From Pedobacter sp. MR2016-24 (GTDB taxonomy: Bacteria > Bacteroidota > Bacteroidia > Sphingobacteriales > Sphingobacteriaceae), in assembly GCF_026239655.1 (NCBI RefSeq), contig NZ_JAPIVO010000001.1:62001-126000 (forward strand): 64,000 nt of DNA, read 5' to 3'. The position numbers and the translations under genes are program-made. The notes under the pieces are model-generated. The model saw nothing but the letters and a program-made list of their open reading frames with translations, was not told where the DNA came from and did not search any database. This document shows positions 49,814 to 57,768 of the stretch, one piece after another (positions within the stretch are counted from its first letter, which is position 1; every line of letters begins with the position of its first letter).

Positions 49814-51043
49814 CTAAATTATTCTTGGATAGCATAATATGTGCTTTCTGACAGTTTTGTCCAGCGATTCCAGATTGGACAAATCAGATGCTTTTGCGAT
49901 ATCGATAGTGGTATTATTTTTTAACAATATGTTTATTGAGCTGTTTCCTGCTTTTGCATCGTAAGCCCTGTTCATAATCGTATCTGTAAACACAAAATAA
50001 GCAGCGTCTTCCCCGCTGATTTCCAGCGTTAACGCTGTACTCTCCAGAATGGCCTGTATTCTGCTCTCTTCTGCCGGTACATTTCCCATTTCTACCTTAT
50101 ACAGATTTCTGTTCACCAACATTTTACATAGCATAGACAAAATTCTGTCTTTATGGTCTGCCCAGGCTTTCACAGAAGCAAAAATGTCCTGATCATCCAG
50201 CTTGGCAAATTGCGCTAAGTGTGCATCAGTTTCAAAGAACTCCTTCTCAGAAATATGATGCTGAAGAAAATGCTGCAAGGCCGGAGTAGCAAATAAAACA
50301 GCTCCGTTAATAGCCAGAAATTTGGCTCTTTTAAGAATTTTAACCAGCAATTGTTCCCCTGCAATCACCGTTTTATGGAGATAAACCTGCCAGTACATCA
50401 GTCGCCGGGCTATCAGGAACTTCTCAATAGAATAAATCCCCTTTTCTTCAATAACTAAATGATCATCAGCGATATTGAACATTTTGATGATCCTGTCAAA
50501 ACTGATTACTCCCTCACTTACACCTGTAAAAAAGCTATCGCGGTTCAGGTAATCCATCCTGTCCAGGTCCAGCTGACTGGAGATGAGCTGGTGAAGAAAC
50601 TTTTTAGGGCATTTCCCGGTAAAAATCTCTATTGCCGCCGTTAATTTCCCATCAAATTCCTTATTCAACCGCTCCATCATGAACATTGAAATAGACTCAT
50701 GGTGAATTCCGTTCACCAGCGCGTGCTCCAATGCATGTGAAAAGGGGCCATGACCAATGTCATGCAATAGTATAGCAATAGTAGCGCCCTCTTCTTCGTC
50801 CTTTGAAATCTCATGTCCCTTACTGCGAAGCACTTCAATGGCAAGACTCATCAGATGCATTGCACCAAGTGCATGGTGAAACCGTGTATGCAGCGCACCG
50901 GGATAAACCAAATGTGTCATTCCCAGTTGTTTAATATACCGCAGCCGCTGAAAATAGGGATGTGATATCAAATCAAATACCAGCTCTGAGGGGATATTTA
51001 TGAATCCGTATACCGGATCATTTATTATTTTCTTTTTGTTCAA
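49814..51043 (-). CDS. HD domain phosphohydrolase (dNTPase-like)
   Basis: 409 residues. The HD metal site is visible in TRFHHALGAMHLM (about 56-63) and LLHDIGHGPFSHALEH (His-Asp about 93-94), with a third histidine region further on (LDRMDYLNRD). The start MNKKKIINDPVYGFINIP is typical of the YdhJ/dGTPase-like group. These enzymes hydrolyse nucleotides such as dGTP, although substrates of the Bacteroidota members are mostly untested. It lies upstream of the lpx operon with a 118-base gap, and is divergent from porX. Confidence 0.93.
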   Translation of the reverse strand: MNKKKIINDPVYGFINIPSELVFDLISHPYFQRLRYIKQLGMTHLVYPGALHTRFHHALGAMHLMSLAIEVLRSKGHEISKDEEEGATIAILLHDIGHGPFSHALEHALVNGIHHESISMFMMERLNKEFDGKLTAAIEIFTGKCPKKFLHQLISSQLDLDRMDYLNRDSFFTGVSEGVISFDRIIKMFNIADDHLVIEEKGIYSIEKFLIARRLMYWQVYLHKTVIAGEQLLVKILKRAKFLAINGAVLFATPALQHFLQHHISEKEFFETDAHLAQFAKLDDQDIFASVKAWADHKDRILSMLCKMLVNRNLYKVEMGNVPAEESRIQAILESTALTLEISGEDAAYFVFTDTIMNRAYDAKAGNSSINILLKNNTTIDIAKASDLSNLESLDKTVRKHILCYPRII

Positions 51044-51145
51044 TCCTGATAAAATAAATTATACGGTACAAAAATTGCTATTTTTATCGATACTAAAGGA
51101 AGGTCTACTTCTTTTTTTGATTATTTACAACATATATATACAATC

Positions 51146-52699
51146 ATGCAGGAAACCAAGATTCTATGGGCCGACGATGAGATCAACTTATTAAAACCAC
51201 ATATTTTACTTTTAAACGAAAAAGGATACCACGTAACTACATTCACCAATGGGAACGATGCACTGGAGGCTTTTGGAAAAGAGCATTTCGACCTCGTATT
51301 TCTGGATGAAAATATGCCGGGAATGAGCGGACTGGAAACATTGTCTGCCATAAAAAACATAAAGAGTGATGTACCTGTAGTGCTCATTACCAAAAGTGAA
51401 GAGGAAAACCTGATGGAGGATGCCATCGGTTCAAAAATAGACGACTACCTGATAAAGCCTGTTAATCCAAAACAGGTGCTGTTAACGATTAAAAAGATTA
51501 TTGACAATAAACGCCTGATCAGTGAAAAGACTTCCATGGCTTACCAGCAGGATTTCAGACGACTGGGTATGACATTAAATGACAGGTTAAGTTACGAAGA
51601 ATGGATTGAAGTTTACAAAAAACTGGTATTTTGGGAACTGGAGCTGGAAAAACTGGATGATCCGCAGATGCATGAGATCCTGACCATGCAAAAATCTGAA
51701 GCCAATGCACAGTTTTCAAAATTCATTGAAGACAATTACTTAGGCTGGGTAAACGGGAAAGAAAAAGCCCCGTTGTTGTCTAATGATCTGCTTAAAAAGA
51801 AAGTTTTCCCTCATATTAACACGACTACTCCTGTTTTTTTCATCCTGATCGATAATTTGCGTTATGACCAGTGGAAAATTATCAATCCGCTGATTACTGA
51901 ATATTTCAGACTGGATGAGGAAGATACCTATTCCAGCATCCTGCCTACTGCAACGCAGTATGCACGTAACTCTATTTTCTCGGGATTAATGCCGCTGGAA
52001 ATGGAAAAACGTTTCCCTACCCTGTGGCAGAATGATGATGATGAAGGCGGAAAAAATATGCATGAGGAAGCATTTCTTGCAGATCAGCTGAAACGCAGTT
52101 TAAAAAAAGACTGCAAATTCAGTTACCATAAAATACTGACTTATGATGATGGTAAAGCACTGAATGAGCAGATGAACAATCTGTTGCAAAATGACTTTAA
52201 TGCGATCGTCTATAACTTCGTAGACATGCTGTCACATGCACGTACTGATATGCAGATGATCCGTGAGCTCGCAAATGATGATGCGGCATACCGCTCTTTA
52301 ACACTGTCATGGTTTGAGCACTCTCCTTTGCTGGAACTGCTAAAAAAACTCTCTCAGAAACAAGTCAAAGTAGTTATTACCACGGATCATGGTACCATCA
52401 GGGTGAAACATCCCAGTAAGGTAATCGGCGACAGGAATACAAATACCAACCTCCGCTATAAACAGGGCAGAAACCTGAATTATAATGCAAAAGAAGTATT
52501 CCTGATTAAAAATCCGCATGAAGCCCAGCTGCCAAAAATCAATATCAGCTCTAATTATATTTTCGCAAAAGAAGACCGTTATTTTGTCTACCAGAATAAC
52601 TATAATCAGTTTGTGAACTATTATAATGAGACTTTCCAGCACGGCGGAATCTCATTAGAAGAAATGATCATTCCCATTGCAACTTATAGCACAAGATAA
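51146..52699 (+). CDS. porX: PorX-type response regulator with PglZ (alkaline-phosphatase-like) effector
   Basis: 517 residues. A receiver domain (1-120) has Asp54 in FLDENMPGMSG and lysine in YLIKPVNP. A helical linker spans about 120-205, and a PglZ domain follows from about 215. Zinc-site residues are in ILIDNLRYDQWK (Asp236), TATQYARNSIFSG (the nucleophile threonine region), NFVDMLSHARTDM, TTDHGTIRVKHPS and FQHGGISLEEM. In Porphyromonas gingivalis and Flavobacterium johnsoniae, PorX controls the type IX secretion system together with the kinase PorY and sigma-P. No PorY or T9SS gene is adjacent. It is followed by tsaE after 9 bases. Confidence 0.95.
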   Translation: MQETKILWADDEINLLKPHILLLNEKGYHVTTFTNGNDALEAFGKEHFDLVFLDENMPGMSGLETLSAIKNIKSDVPVVLITKSEEENLMEDAIGSKIDDYLIKPVNPKQVLLTIKKIIDNKRLISEKTSMAYQQDFRRLGMTLNDRLSYEEWIEVYKKLVFWELELEKLDDPQMHEILTMQKSEANAQFSKFIEDNYLGWVNGKEKAPLLSNDLLKKKVFPHINTTTPVFFILIDNLRYDQWKIINPLITEYFRLDEEDTYSSILPTATQYARNSIFSGLMPLEMEKRFPTLWQNDDDEGGKNMHEEAFLADQLKRSLKKDCKFSYHKILTYDDGKALNEQMNNLLQNDFNAIVYNFVDMLSHARTDMQMIRELANDDAAYRSLTLSWFEHSPLLELLKKLSQKQVKVVITTDHGTIRVKHPSKVIGDRNTNTNLRYKQGRNLNYNAKEVFLIKNPHEAQLPKINISSNYIFAKEDRYFVYQNNYNQFVNYYNETFQHGGISLEEMIIPIATYSTR

Positions 52700-52708
52700 T
52701 TTTTAAAC

Positions 52709-53128
52709 ATGAATATTGAGGTAAACAGCCTTGGTGAATTGAGCAATGCAGCAAAAGCATTGCTCAATTTTGCTGAAAATGAAAGGATAATTATTTTTGA
52801 AGGAGATATGGGTGCCGGAAAAACCACCTTTATCAAGGTATTCTGTGCAGCACTAGGCGTAGCAGACAACGTAACCAGTCCCACTTTTTCCATCGTAAAT
52901 GAATATGCGGCGACAGCAGGTACCGTATATCATTTTGATTTTTACAGGATTAAAAATCTGCAGGAGGCTTATGATTTAGGCTATGAAGAATACTTCTATT
53001 CCGGAGATTACTGCCTAATCGAGTGGCCCGAACGTATCGCCGAATTACTGCCGGATAGCTATGTGAAGGTGACCATCACTACACTGGCGCCTGACAAAAG
53101 AATGTTCTCGTTTAGTAAATTTTTTTAG
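52709..53128 (+). CDS. tsaE: tRNA threonylcarbamoyladenosine biosynthesis ATPase TsaE
   Basis: 139 residues. The P-loop is GDMGAGKTTFIK (about 34-42), followed by TSPTFSIVNEY, FDFYRIKN and LIEWPERI, all hallmarks of TsaE. It works with TsaB and TsaD to make t6A37 in tRNAs that read ANN codons. The short protein starts 9 bases after porX, a linkage seen in many Bacteroidota. Confidence 0.96.
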   Translation: MNIEVNSLGELSNAAKALLNFAENERIIIFEGDMGAGKTTFIKVFCAALGVADNVTSPTFSIVNEYAATAGTVYHFDFYRIKNLQEAYDLGYEEYFYSGDYCLIEWPERIAELLPDSYVKVTITTLAPDKRMFSFSKFF

Positions 53129-53161
53129 TAATTTCAATCCCATAAATATATCAGATATACC

Positions 53162-54388
53162 ATGGCTACAGGATTACGCGAAGAAATGGCCTCAATTGCA
53201 CAGAAAGGATTGCTGCAGCCCAAAGAGACCCTTTCAGAATTAAAGCAGAAAAGCAATAGTCTTTATATCGGCATCCCAAAAGAGATCTCTTTTCAGGAAG
53301 CGAGAATTGCACTCACCCCTCTATCGGTCGCCCTTTTAGTCAATAATGGCCATAGGGTTGTACTGGAAAGCGGTGCCGGAACCGGCGCCAATTTTTCTGA
53401 CAATGATTACAGCGAACAGGGTGCACAAATATCATATAGCAAGGAAGATGTCTTCAATGCTGATATTATCGTAAAAATAGCCCCGCCCACTTTAGAAGAA
53501 GTCGAGCTCATGCACAAAGGGCAAACCCTGATCTCTGCATTGCAGATGGGCGCACTAAAAGAGGTGTACCTGAAAGCACTGCTCAACAAAAAGATCAACG
53601 CACTTTGCTTTGAAAACCTCAGAGATGAGGGTAATATATTAAGCGTTGTCCGCGCAATGAGTGAGATTGTAGGGGCAACCTCTATATTTATTGCAGCAGA
53701 ATACCTGAGCAGCGTAACAGGTGGAAAGGGCTTAATGCTCGGTGGTTTTACCGGCGTTCCCCCCACAGAAATAGTCATTCTTGGAGCCGGAACCGTCGGG
53801 GAATACGCTGCCCGGACAGCACTCTCGCTCGGCGCAGAAGTTAAAGTGTTTGACAGCTCCATTTACCGCTTAAGAAGGCTGCAGAATAACCTCGGAAGCC
53901 GTGTTTTCACTTCAGTAATGCAGCCTATTGTTTTAGGTAAGGCAGTTACCACCTGTGATGTAGTCATTGGCGCTATACGTGCCACGCATGGCAGGAGCCC
54001 TTGTCTGATTACAGAAGAAACAGTAAGCAGAATGAAACCGGATTCAGTATTGATAGATGTAAGTATTGATCAGGGTGGCTGTTTTGAAACATCAGAAGTA
54101 ACTAACCATAAGGATCCTGTATTCCGCAAATATGATGTGATCCATTACTGTGTGCCTAATATAGCCTCCCGGGTGCCACGTACAGCATCATATGCGCTGA
54201 CCAATATCTTTACCCCAATACTGGTCGATATAGGCGACATGGGAGGATTAATGAACGTAGTATGGAACAAACCTGGGATCAGGGAAGCATTGTATATTTA
54301 CCAGGGACACCTCACCAGTAAAAACCTGTCAACAATGTTTAATCTGCCTTATAAGGATATTGAACTGCTTGTTGCGGCAAATCAATAG
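53162..54388 (+). CDS. ald: Alanine dehydrogenase
   Basis: 408 residues, Bacteroidota-type alanine dehydrogenase with an N-terminal extension of about 35 residues. It has IGIPKEISFQEARIALTP, a lysine in IVKIAPP (substrate site), an NAD-binding Rossmann motif VILGAGTVGEYAARTA, and DVSIDQGGCFETS (catalytic aspartate). It interconverts L-alanine and pyruvate with NAD. The histidine of the usual TYLHLA motif is replaced: the equivalent stretch reads TLISALQM. A membrane-bound transhydrogenase PntA-like role is unlikely since no membrane domain follows. It lies 33 bases after tsaE and just before the VanX-like gene. Confidence 0.88.
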   Translation: MATGLREEMASIAQKGLLQPKETLSELKQKSNSLYIGIPKEISFQEARIALTPLSVALLVNNGHRVVLESGAGTGANFSDNDYSEQGAQISYSKEDVFNADIIVKIAPPTLEEVELMHKGQTLISALQMGALKEVYLKALLNKKINALCFENLRDEGNILSVVRAMSEIVGATSIFIAAEYLSSVTGGKGLMLGGFTGVPPTEIVILGAGTVGEYAARTALSLGAEVKVFDSSIYRLRRLQNNLGSRVFTSVMQPIVLGKAVTTCDVVIGAIRATHGRSPCLITEETVSRMKPDSVLIDVSIDQGGCFETSEVTNHKDPVFRKYDVIHYCVPNIASRVPRTASYALTNIFTPILVDIGDMGGLMNVVWNKPGIREALYIYQGHLTSKNLSTMFNLPYKDIELLVAANQ

Positions 54389-54395
54389 TGAATAC

Positions 54396-55073
54396 ATGAG
54401 AGCATTTCTGATTTTTCTGCTGTTTAGTAACCTGTTAAACGGGGCATCCGGACAATCCGTAAAAAAACACAGGTTATATATCCAGGGATTTAAAGCTTAC
54501 CAGGCGGCGGTAAAAAAGGATAAAAAGAAAGAACTGGTTGAAATCAAATCTGCAATACCGTCGGTAAAGCTGGATATCAGGTATGCAACGAATCATAATT
54601 TTATGCACCAGGTAATGTACCAGCAAGCGCGCGCCTTTGCGAGAAAAGAAGTGGTGGAGCAGCTGAAAAAGATCCAGCAGGAACTGTATAAAAAAGGTTA
54701 TGGACTGCTGATATTTGATGGATATCGCCCTTATGCGATTACCGTAGCTTTTTATCAGAAAGCCAGTGATAAAAATTTTGTCGCCAATCCGGCAAAAGGT
54801 TCTATCCATAACCGTGGCTGCGCGGTAGACCTGACGCTCATCTCTTTAAAAACAGGCAAAGAAGTGGCAATGCCTACTCCCTATGACAGCTTTTCAGCCG
54901 CTGCGGCAGCTAATTATGCCAAAGTAAGTCCTGCAGCCTTAAAAAACAGAACCTTACTGATCAGCACTATGCAGAAATATGGCTTCACTGTAATGCCAAA
55001 TGAATGGTGGCATTTTGACTATAAGGGATGGGAAAGCTATGAGCTGATGGATATCCCTTTCGGTCTTTTATAA
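54396..55073 (+). CDS. Secreted D-alanyl-D-alanine dipeptidase, VanX type (M15)
   Basis: 225 residues from the ATG at 54396 (a longer frame would run into ald). A signal peptide (1-20, GASGQ) precedes an M15 domain with zinc residues SIHNRGCAVDLTL (SxHxxGxAxD, about 145-157) and EWWHFDY (about 203-209), and the usual FDGYRP loop. VanX enzymes split D-Ala-D-Ala. Bacteroidota homologues with signal peptides probably recycle D-Ala dipeptides or trim cell wall in the periplasm, and vancomycin resistance should not be inferred. The 3' end overlaps the convergent MFS gene by 37 bases. Confidence 0.93.
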   Translation: MRAFLIFLLFSNLLNGASGQSVKKHRLYIQGFKAYQAAVKKDKKKELVEIKSAIPSVKLDIRYATNHNFMHQVMYQQARAFARKEVVEQLKKIQQELYKKGYGLLIFDGYRPYAITVAFYQKASDKNFVANPAKGSIHNRGCAVDLTLISLKTGKEVAMPTPYDSFSAAAAANYAKVSPAALKNRTLLISTMQKYGFTVMPNEWWHFDYKGWESYELMDIPFGLL

Positions 55074-56221
55074 ATGAATTGCAGATAAACCAGGGCCAGT
55101 GTGGTGATGCCTGTGCAGATGAAAAAGGTGACTGGTATAGTCGATATATCATCGATGAACAACCACCCTGCCAATAATGCACCCAATCCTATTCCTGCTT
55201 CCAGAGCGATATACATGGTCGCCATAGCCTTCCCTCTATGGTCAGGATCACTTAAATCTATCGTCCAGGCATTAGCCGTTGGAGAAAGCATTCCCGTGGC
55301 CACTCCATATAGCGCTGAGGCCGACATCAGCAGAAAAGAAGAATTTGCCAGTCCGATACACAACAATGAAACAGCCAGGAGTACTAATGAAACTTTAAGT
55401 ATTAAGAGTCGCCCGTAACGGTCAGAAGCCTTTCCCGCCACAAAACGGATCAACAGCGAGGTCAACGTAAACACCATAAAAAACAGTCCTTTATTTGCTG
55501 TCCCAAGGTATTTGCTCCAATCCCCTATTACTGTAAGAATAACCCCATAACTGACGTAACTCAGCAAAGTAATCAGTGCTGCCGGAATAACTTTCCACTC
55601 GATAATATCTTTACGCTGGATCTTTAAATGAGAAAAGCTGAAGCGCTTTGGTTCGAGCAAAGTTTCTCTCATATTCCACAAGATGACAATAGACAACAAC
55701 GCAAATACAGAAGAGCAGTAGAATAAGATATCGATAGACCAGTGTGCTGTGATCGTACTGCCAATTGCGGGGCCGATAGCGAGACCTGTGCTGAAACATA
55801 CACCATGAACGCCCATTGCTTCGCCCCAGCGGTTCTGCGGCACCAGGTCGGCCACATAAGCGGCAGTCGCGGTAGGTTTAAATCCTGTAGAAAAACCATG
55901 GATCAGACGTAAAAACAGAAAACCGGCTACCGTGGTCAGTACAGGGTAAAGGAAGCCGCAGACAAAACATACGATTGACCCTACAGCCATTACTGGCACG
56001 CGACCTACTGTATCTGTCAGTTTCCCGCTAAAAGGCCTGGAGATGCCCGCGGTAAGCGTAAATAATGCAATGATCAATCCTTTATAGTTAGCCCCTCCCA
56101 TATTACTCAGGTAAGCCGGCAGCTCCGGAATCAGCATATTAAAACTTGCCGAAAAAAGAAAAGAGCTTAAGCAGACAAGGCCAAATTGTAAGGTATAAAT
56201 CGATTCATCAGATTTTTGCAT
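55037..56221 (-). CDS. MFS transporter
   Basis: 394 residues, 12 predicted transmembrane helices. It has the motif-A-type loop GKLTDTVGRVPVM after helix 2 and a similar one in the second half (GKASDRYGRLLIL). This resembles the DHA1 drug-exporter group (YfcJ/YhhS-like). The substrate is unknown. The -7 box TACTTTTG sits only 7 bases before the ATG. It overlaps the M15 gene tail-to-tail, so the last 12 codons of both genes share DNA. Confidence 0.92.
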   Translation of the reverse strand: MQKSDESIYTLQFGLVCLSSFLFSASFNMLIPELPAYLSNMGGANYKGLIIALFTLTAGISRPFSGKLTDTVGRVPVMAVGSIVCFVCGFLYPVLTTVAGFLFLRLIHGFSTGFKPTATAAYVADLVPQNRWGEAMGVHGVCFSTGLAIGPAIGSTITAHWSIDILFYCSSVFALLSIVILWNMRETLLEPKRFSFSHLKIQRKDIIEWKVIPAALITLLSYVSYGVILTVIGDWSKYLGTANKGLFFMVFTLTSLLIRFVAGKASDRYGRLLILKVSLVLLAVSLLCIGLANSSFLLMSASALYGVATGMLSPTANAWTIDLSDPDHRGKAMATMYIALEAGIGLGALLAGWLFIDDISTIPVTFFICTGITTLALVYLQFIYKRPKGISISS

Positions 56222-56228
56222 ATCGCTG

Positions 56229-56236
56229 CAAAAGTA
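56229..56236 (-). promoter_or_regulatory. -7 element of the MFS gene
   Basis: The minus strand reads TACTTTTG, an exact TAnnTTTG match. It lies 7 bases before the ATG. No -33 element is apparent. Confidence 0.5.
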
Positions 56237-56257
56237 ATATTAATGGCTTAGAAATGT

Positions 56258-57589
56258 CTAGAATTTTTCGTGGATGAAGGTCACAATCCTTGCCATTTCC
56301 TTTCTTACCTCAACCGTAGGTTGTATAAACTGATTATTCATGAAGGAAAAAAGCAGCACCTTACCTTTTTTTGTGACGATGTATCCGCTCTGGTTATAGT
56401 TGTTAGAGAAACTTCCTGTTTTACCAAATACAAAAGGATGATTCGTTTTAGGGTAAGCATTTTTAAGCGTGCCCGATTTTCCGCCGGCAGGCAACAGGCT
56501 GAACAATTCCTCTCTGGAACCTACCTCTTTATAAATATTTGATAATACTTTAATCATGTCTCTCGGTGTGATCAGGTTCATTCTAGATAAACCGGAGCCA
56601 TCTACCCAATGTGGTTTATCAGGCAAATCTGACAAATACCTGGTGCTGATGTACCGGATTGCATCCGCGGTATTCAGTTGCTGCTGAAACTGGTTAGCGC
56701 AGACCAGCAGCAGTTGTTCTGCGATAAAATTATCACTTGGCAGCATCAGCTCACGCAGTACATCTGCTTTTTTCATATTATACACTGTTTTTGCATTGCT
56801 GTCTAATGGCATATGAATCAGCTGAACGGGTCTATGCAGGGTGTCTGACAACAGGCTTAAGCTGATGGCCGTACCTGTTTTATAGGGTATTTCCTGTGTA
56901 AATCCTGATGGAGCGGGACGATTGGGATAGGTAAATACATTGCTGTTAAATGATCGGGTAATTTTGAAAGTAGTATCTGTAATTGTGCTGTCTTTATAGA
57001 AACAAGAAGCGAAAAGCTGAGGTGAAACAGCGAGTTCACCATTCACCACCTTTACTTTAACCAGGTTGTCCATTAAGGGCAATTCATTGATTTCCGCCTG
57101 GTAGTAGTCGTTATAATCATCCCAGGCCCAGCCCTGGCCATAAAAGCTTCCCCTGTATCGGCCTTCAGCGAAAAACAATTTTTGAGTAGCCGATTGCAAA
57201 AAATGATAAGTATTGCCTGCCTGCAGCCTGCTTTGTAAAAAAGAAGGATCTCCATTTCCCCAAAAAATCAGCGAGTCTCCCCTGATCACATAACGTATGG
57301 ATGGAATAGAGTCGGGAAGCATCTTCAAGGCGGCATAAAATGTCAGCAGTTTCATATTCGAAGCAGGTATAAAATATTTATCTGCTTCTTCCTGATAGAT
57401 CAGCTTTTCAGCATTTGTATCTGCCAGTGCAAAACCGACCTGGTAATTACCCATTATTTTTGATTCACGGAATGTTTTTTTAACCTGACTGGCCATTCTT
57501 TGATTTGCAGCGCAACCATAAATAAAAACTAAGGGGAGAAAAACCAGAATAAAAAAATATTTACTGCCACGAAGCTCTTTTTTGAACAT
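56258..57589 (-). CDS. dacB: PBP4-type D-alanyl-D-alanine carboxypeptidase/endopeptidase (S13) lipoprotein
   Basis: 443 residues. Lipobox FIYGC (Cys26) marks a lipoprotein. The penicillin-binding motifs are SxxK in PASNMK (Ser77, Lys80), SxN in SDNFIAEQLL, and KTG in FGKTGSFSN. The region between the first two motifs holds the extra domain typical of S13. It trims D-Ala from, or cuts crosslinks in, peptidoglycan in the periplasm. The upstream MFS gene is 36 bases away on the same strand. It is divergent from the large metalloprotease gene. Confidence 0.95.
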   Translation of the reverse strand: MFKKELRGSKYFFILVFLPLVFIYGCAANQRMASQVKKTFRESKIMGNYQVGFALADTNAEKLIYQEEADKYFIPASNMKLLTFYAALKMLPDSIPSIRYVIRGDSLIFWGNGDPSFLQSRLQAGNTYHFLQSATQKLFFAEGRYRGSFYGQGWAWDDYNDYYQAEINELPLMDNLVKVKVVNGELAVSPQLFASCFYKDSTITDTTFKITRSFNSNVFTYPNRPAPSGFTQEIPYKTGTAISLSLLSDTLHRPVQLIHMPLDSNAKTVYNMKKADVLRELMLPSDNFIAEQLLLVCANQFQQQLNTADAIRYISTRYLSDLPDKPHWVDGSGLSRMNLITPRDMIKVLSNIYKEVGSREELFSLLPAGGKSGTLKNAYPKTNHPFVFGKTGSFSNNYNQSGYIVTKKGKVLLFSFMNNQFIQPTVEVRKEMARIVTFIHEKF

Positions 57590-57680
57590 TTTCCGTAAGA
57601 TTTTAGGAGATCCAGTCTAAAATATTACTTTTTATTAGGAATATGTAATAAACATGAAGAATACATATCTAACGTGCTTG

Positions 57681-57688
57681 TAACTTTG
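57681..57688 (+). promoter_or_regulatory. Possible -7 element of the metalloprotease gene
   Basis: TAACTTTG is an exact TAnnTTTG match about 80 bases before the ATG at 57769. There is no TTTG at -33, so it is tentative. Confidence 0.45.
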
Positions 57689-57768
57689 TAATTACAGTCC
57701 TTCATATTGCCTTTTACAATGATAATTTTAATGCCTTAAAACAATTAACGCTAAACATATAATTCTAA

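Noticed and set aside
54396..55073. Vancomycin resistance gene vanX
   Set aside because: No vanH/vanA partners and a signal peptide is present; chromosomal M15 dipeptidases are common in Gram-negative bacteria.
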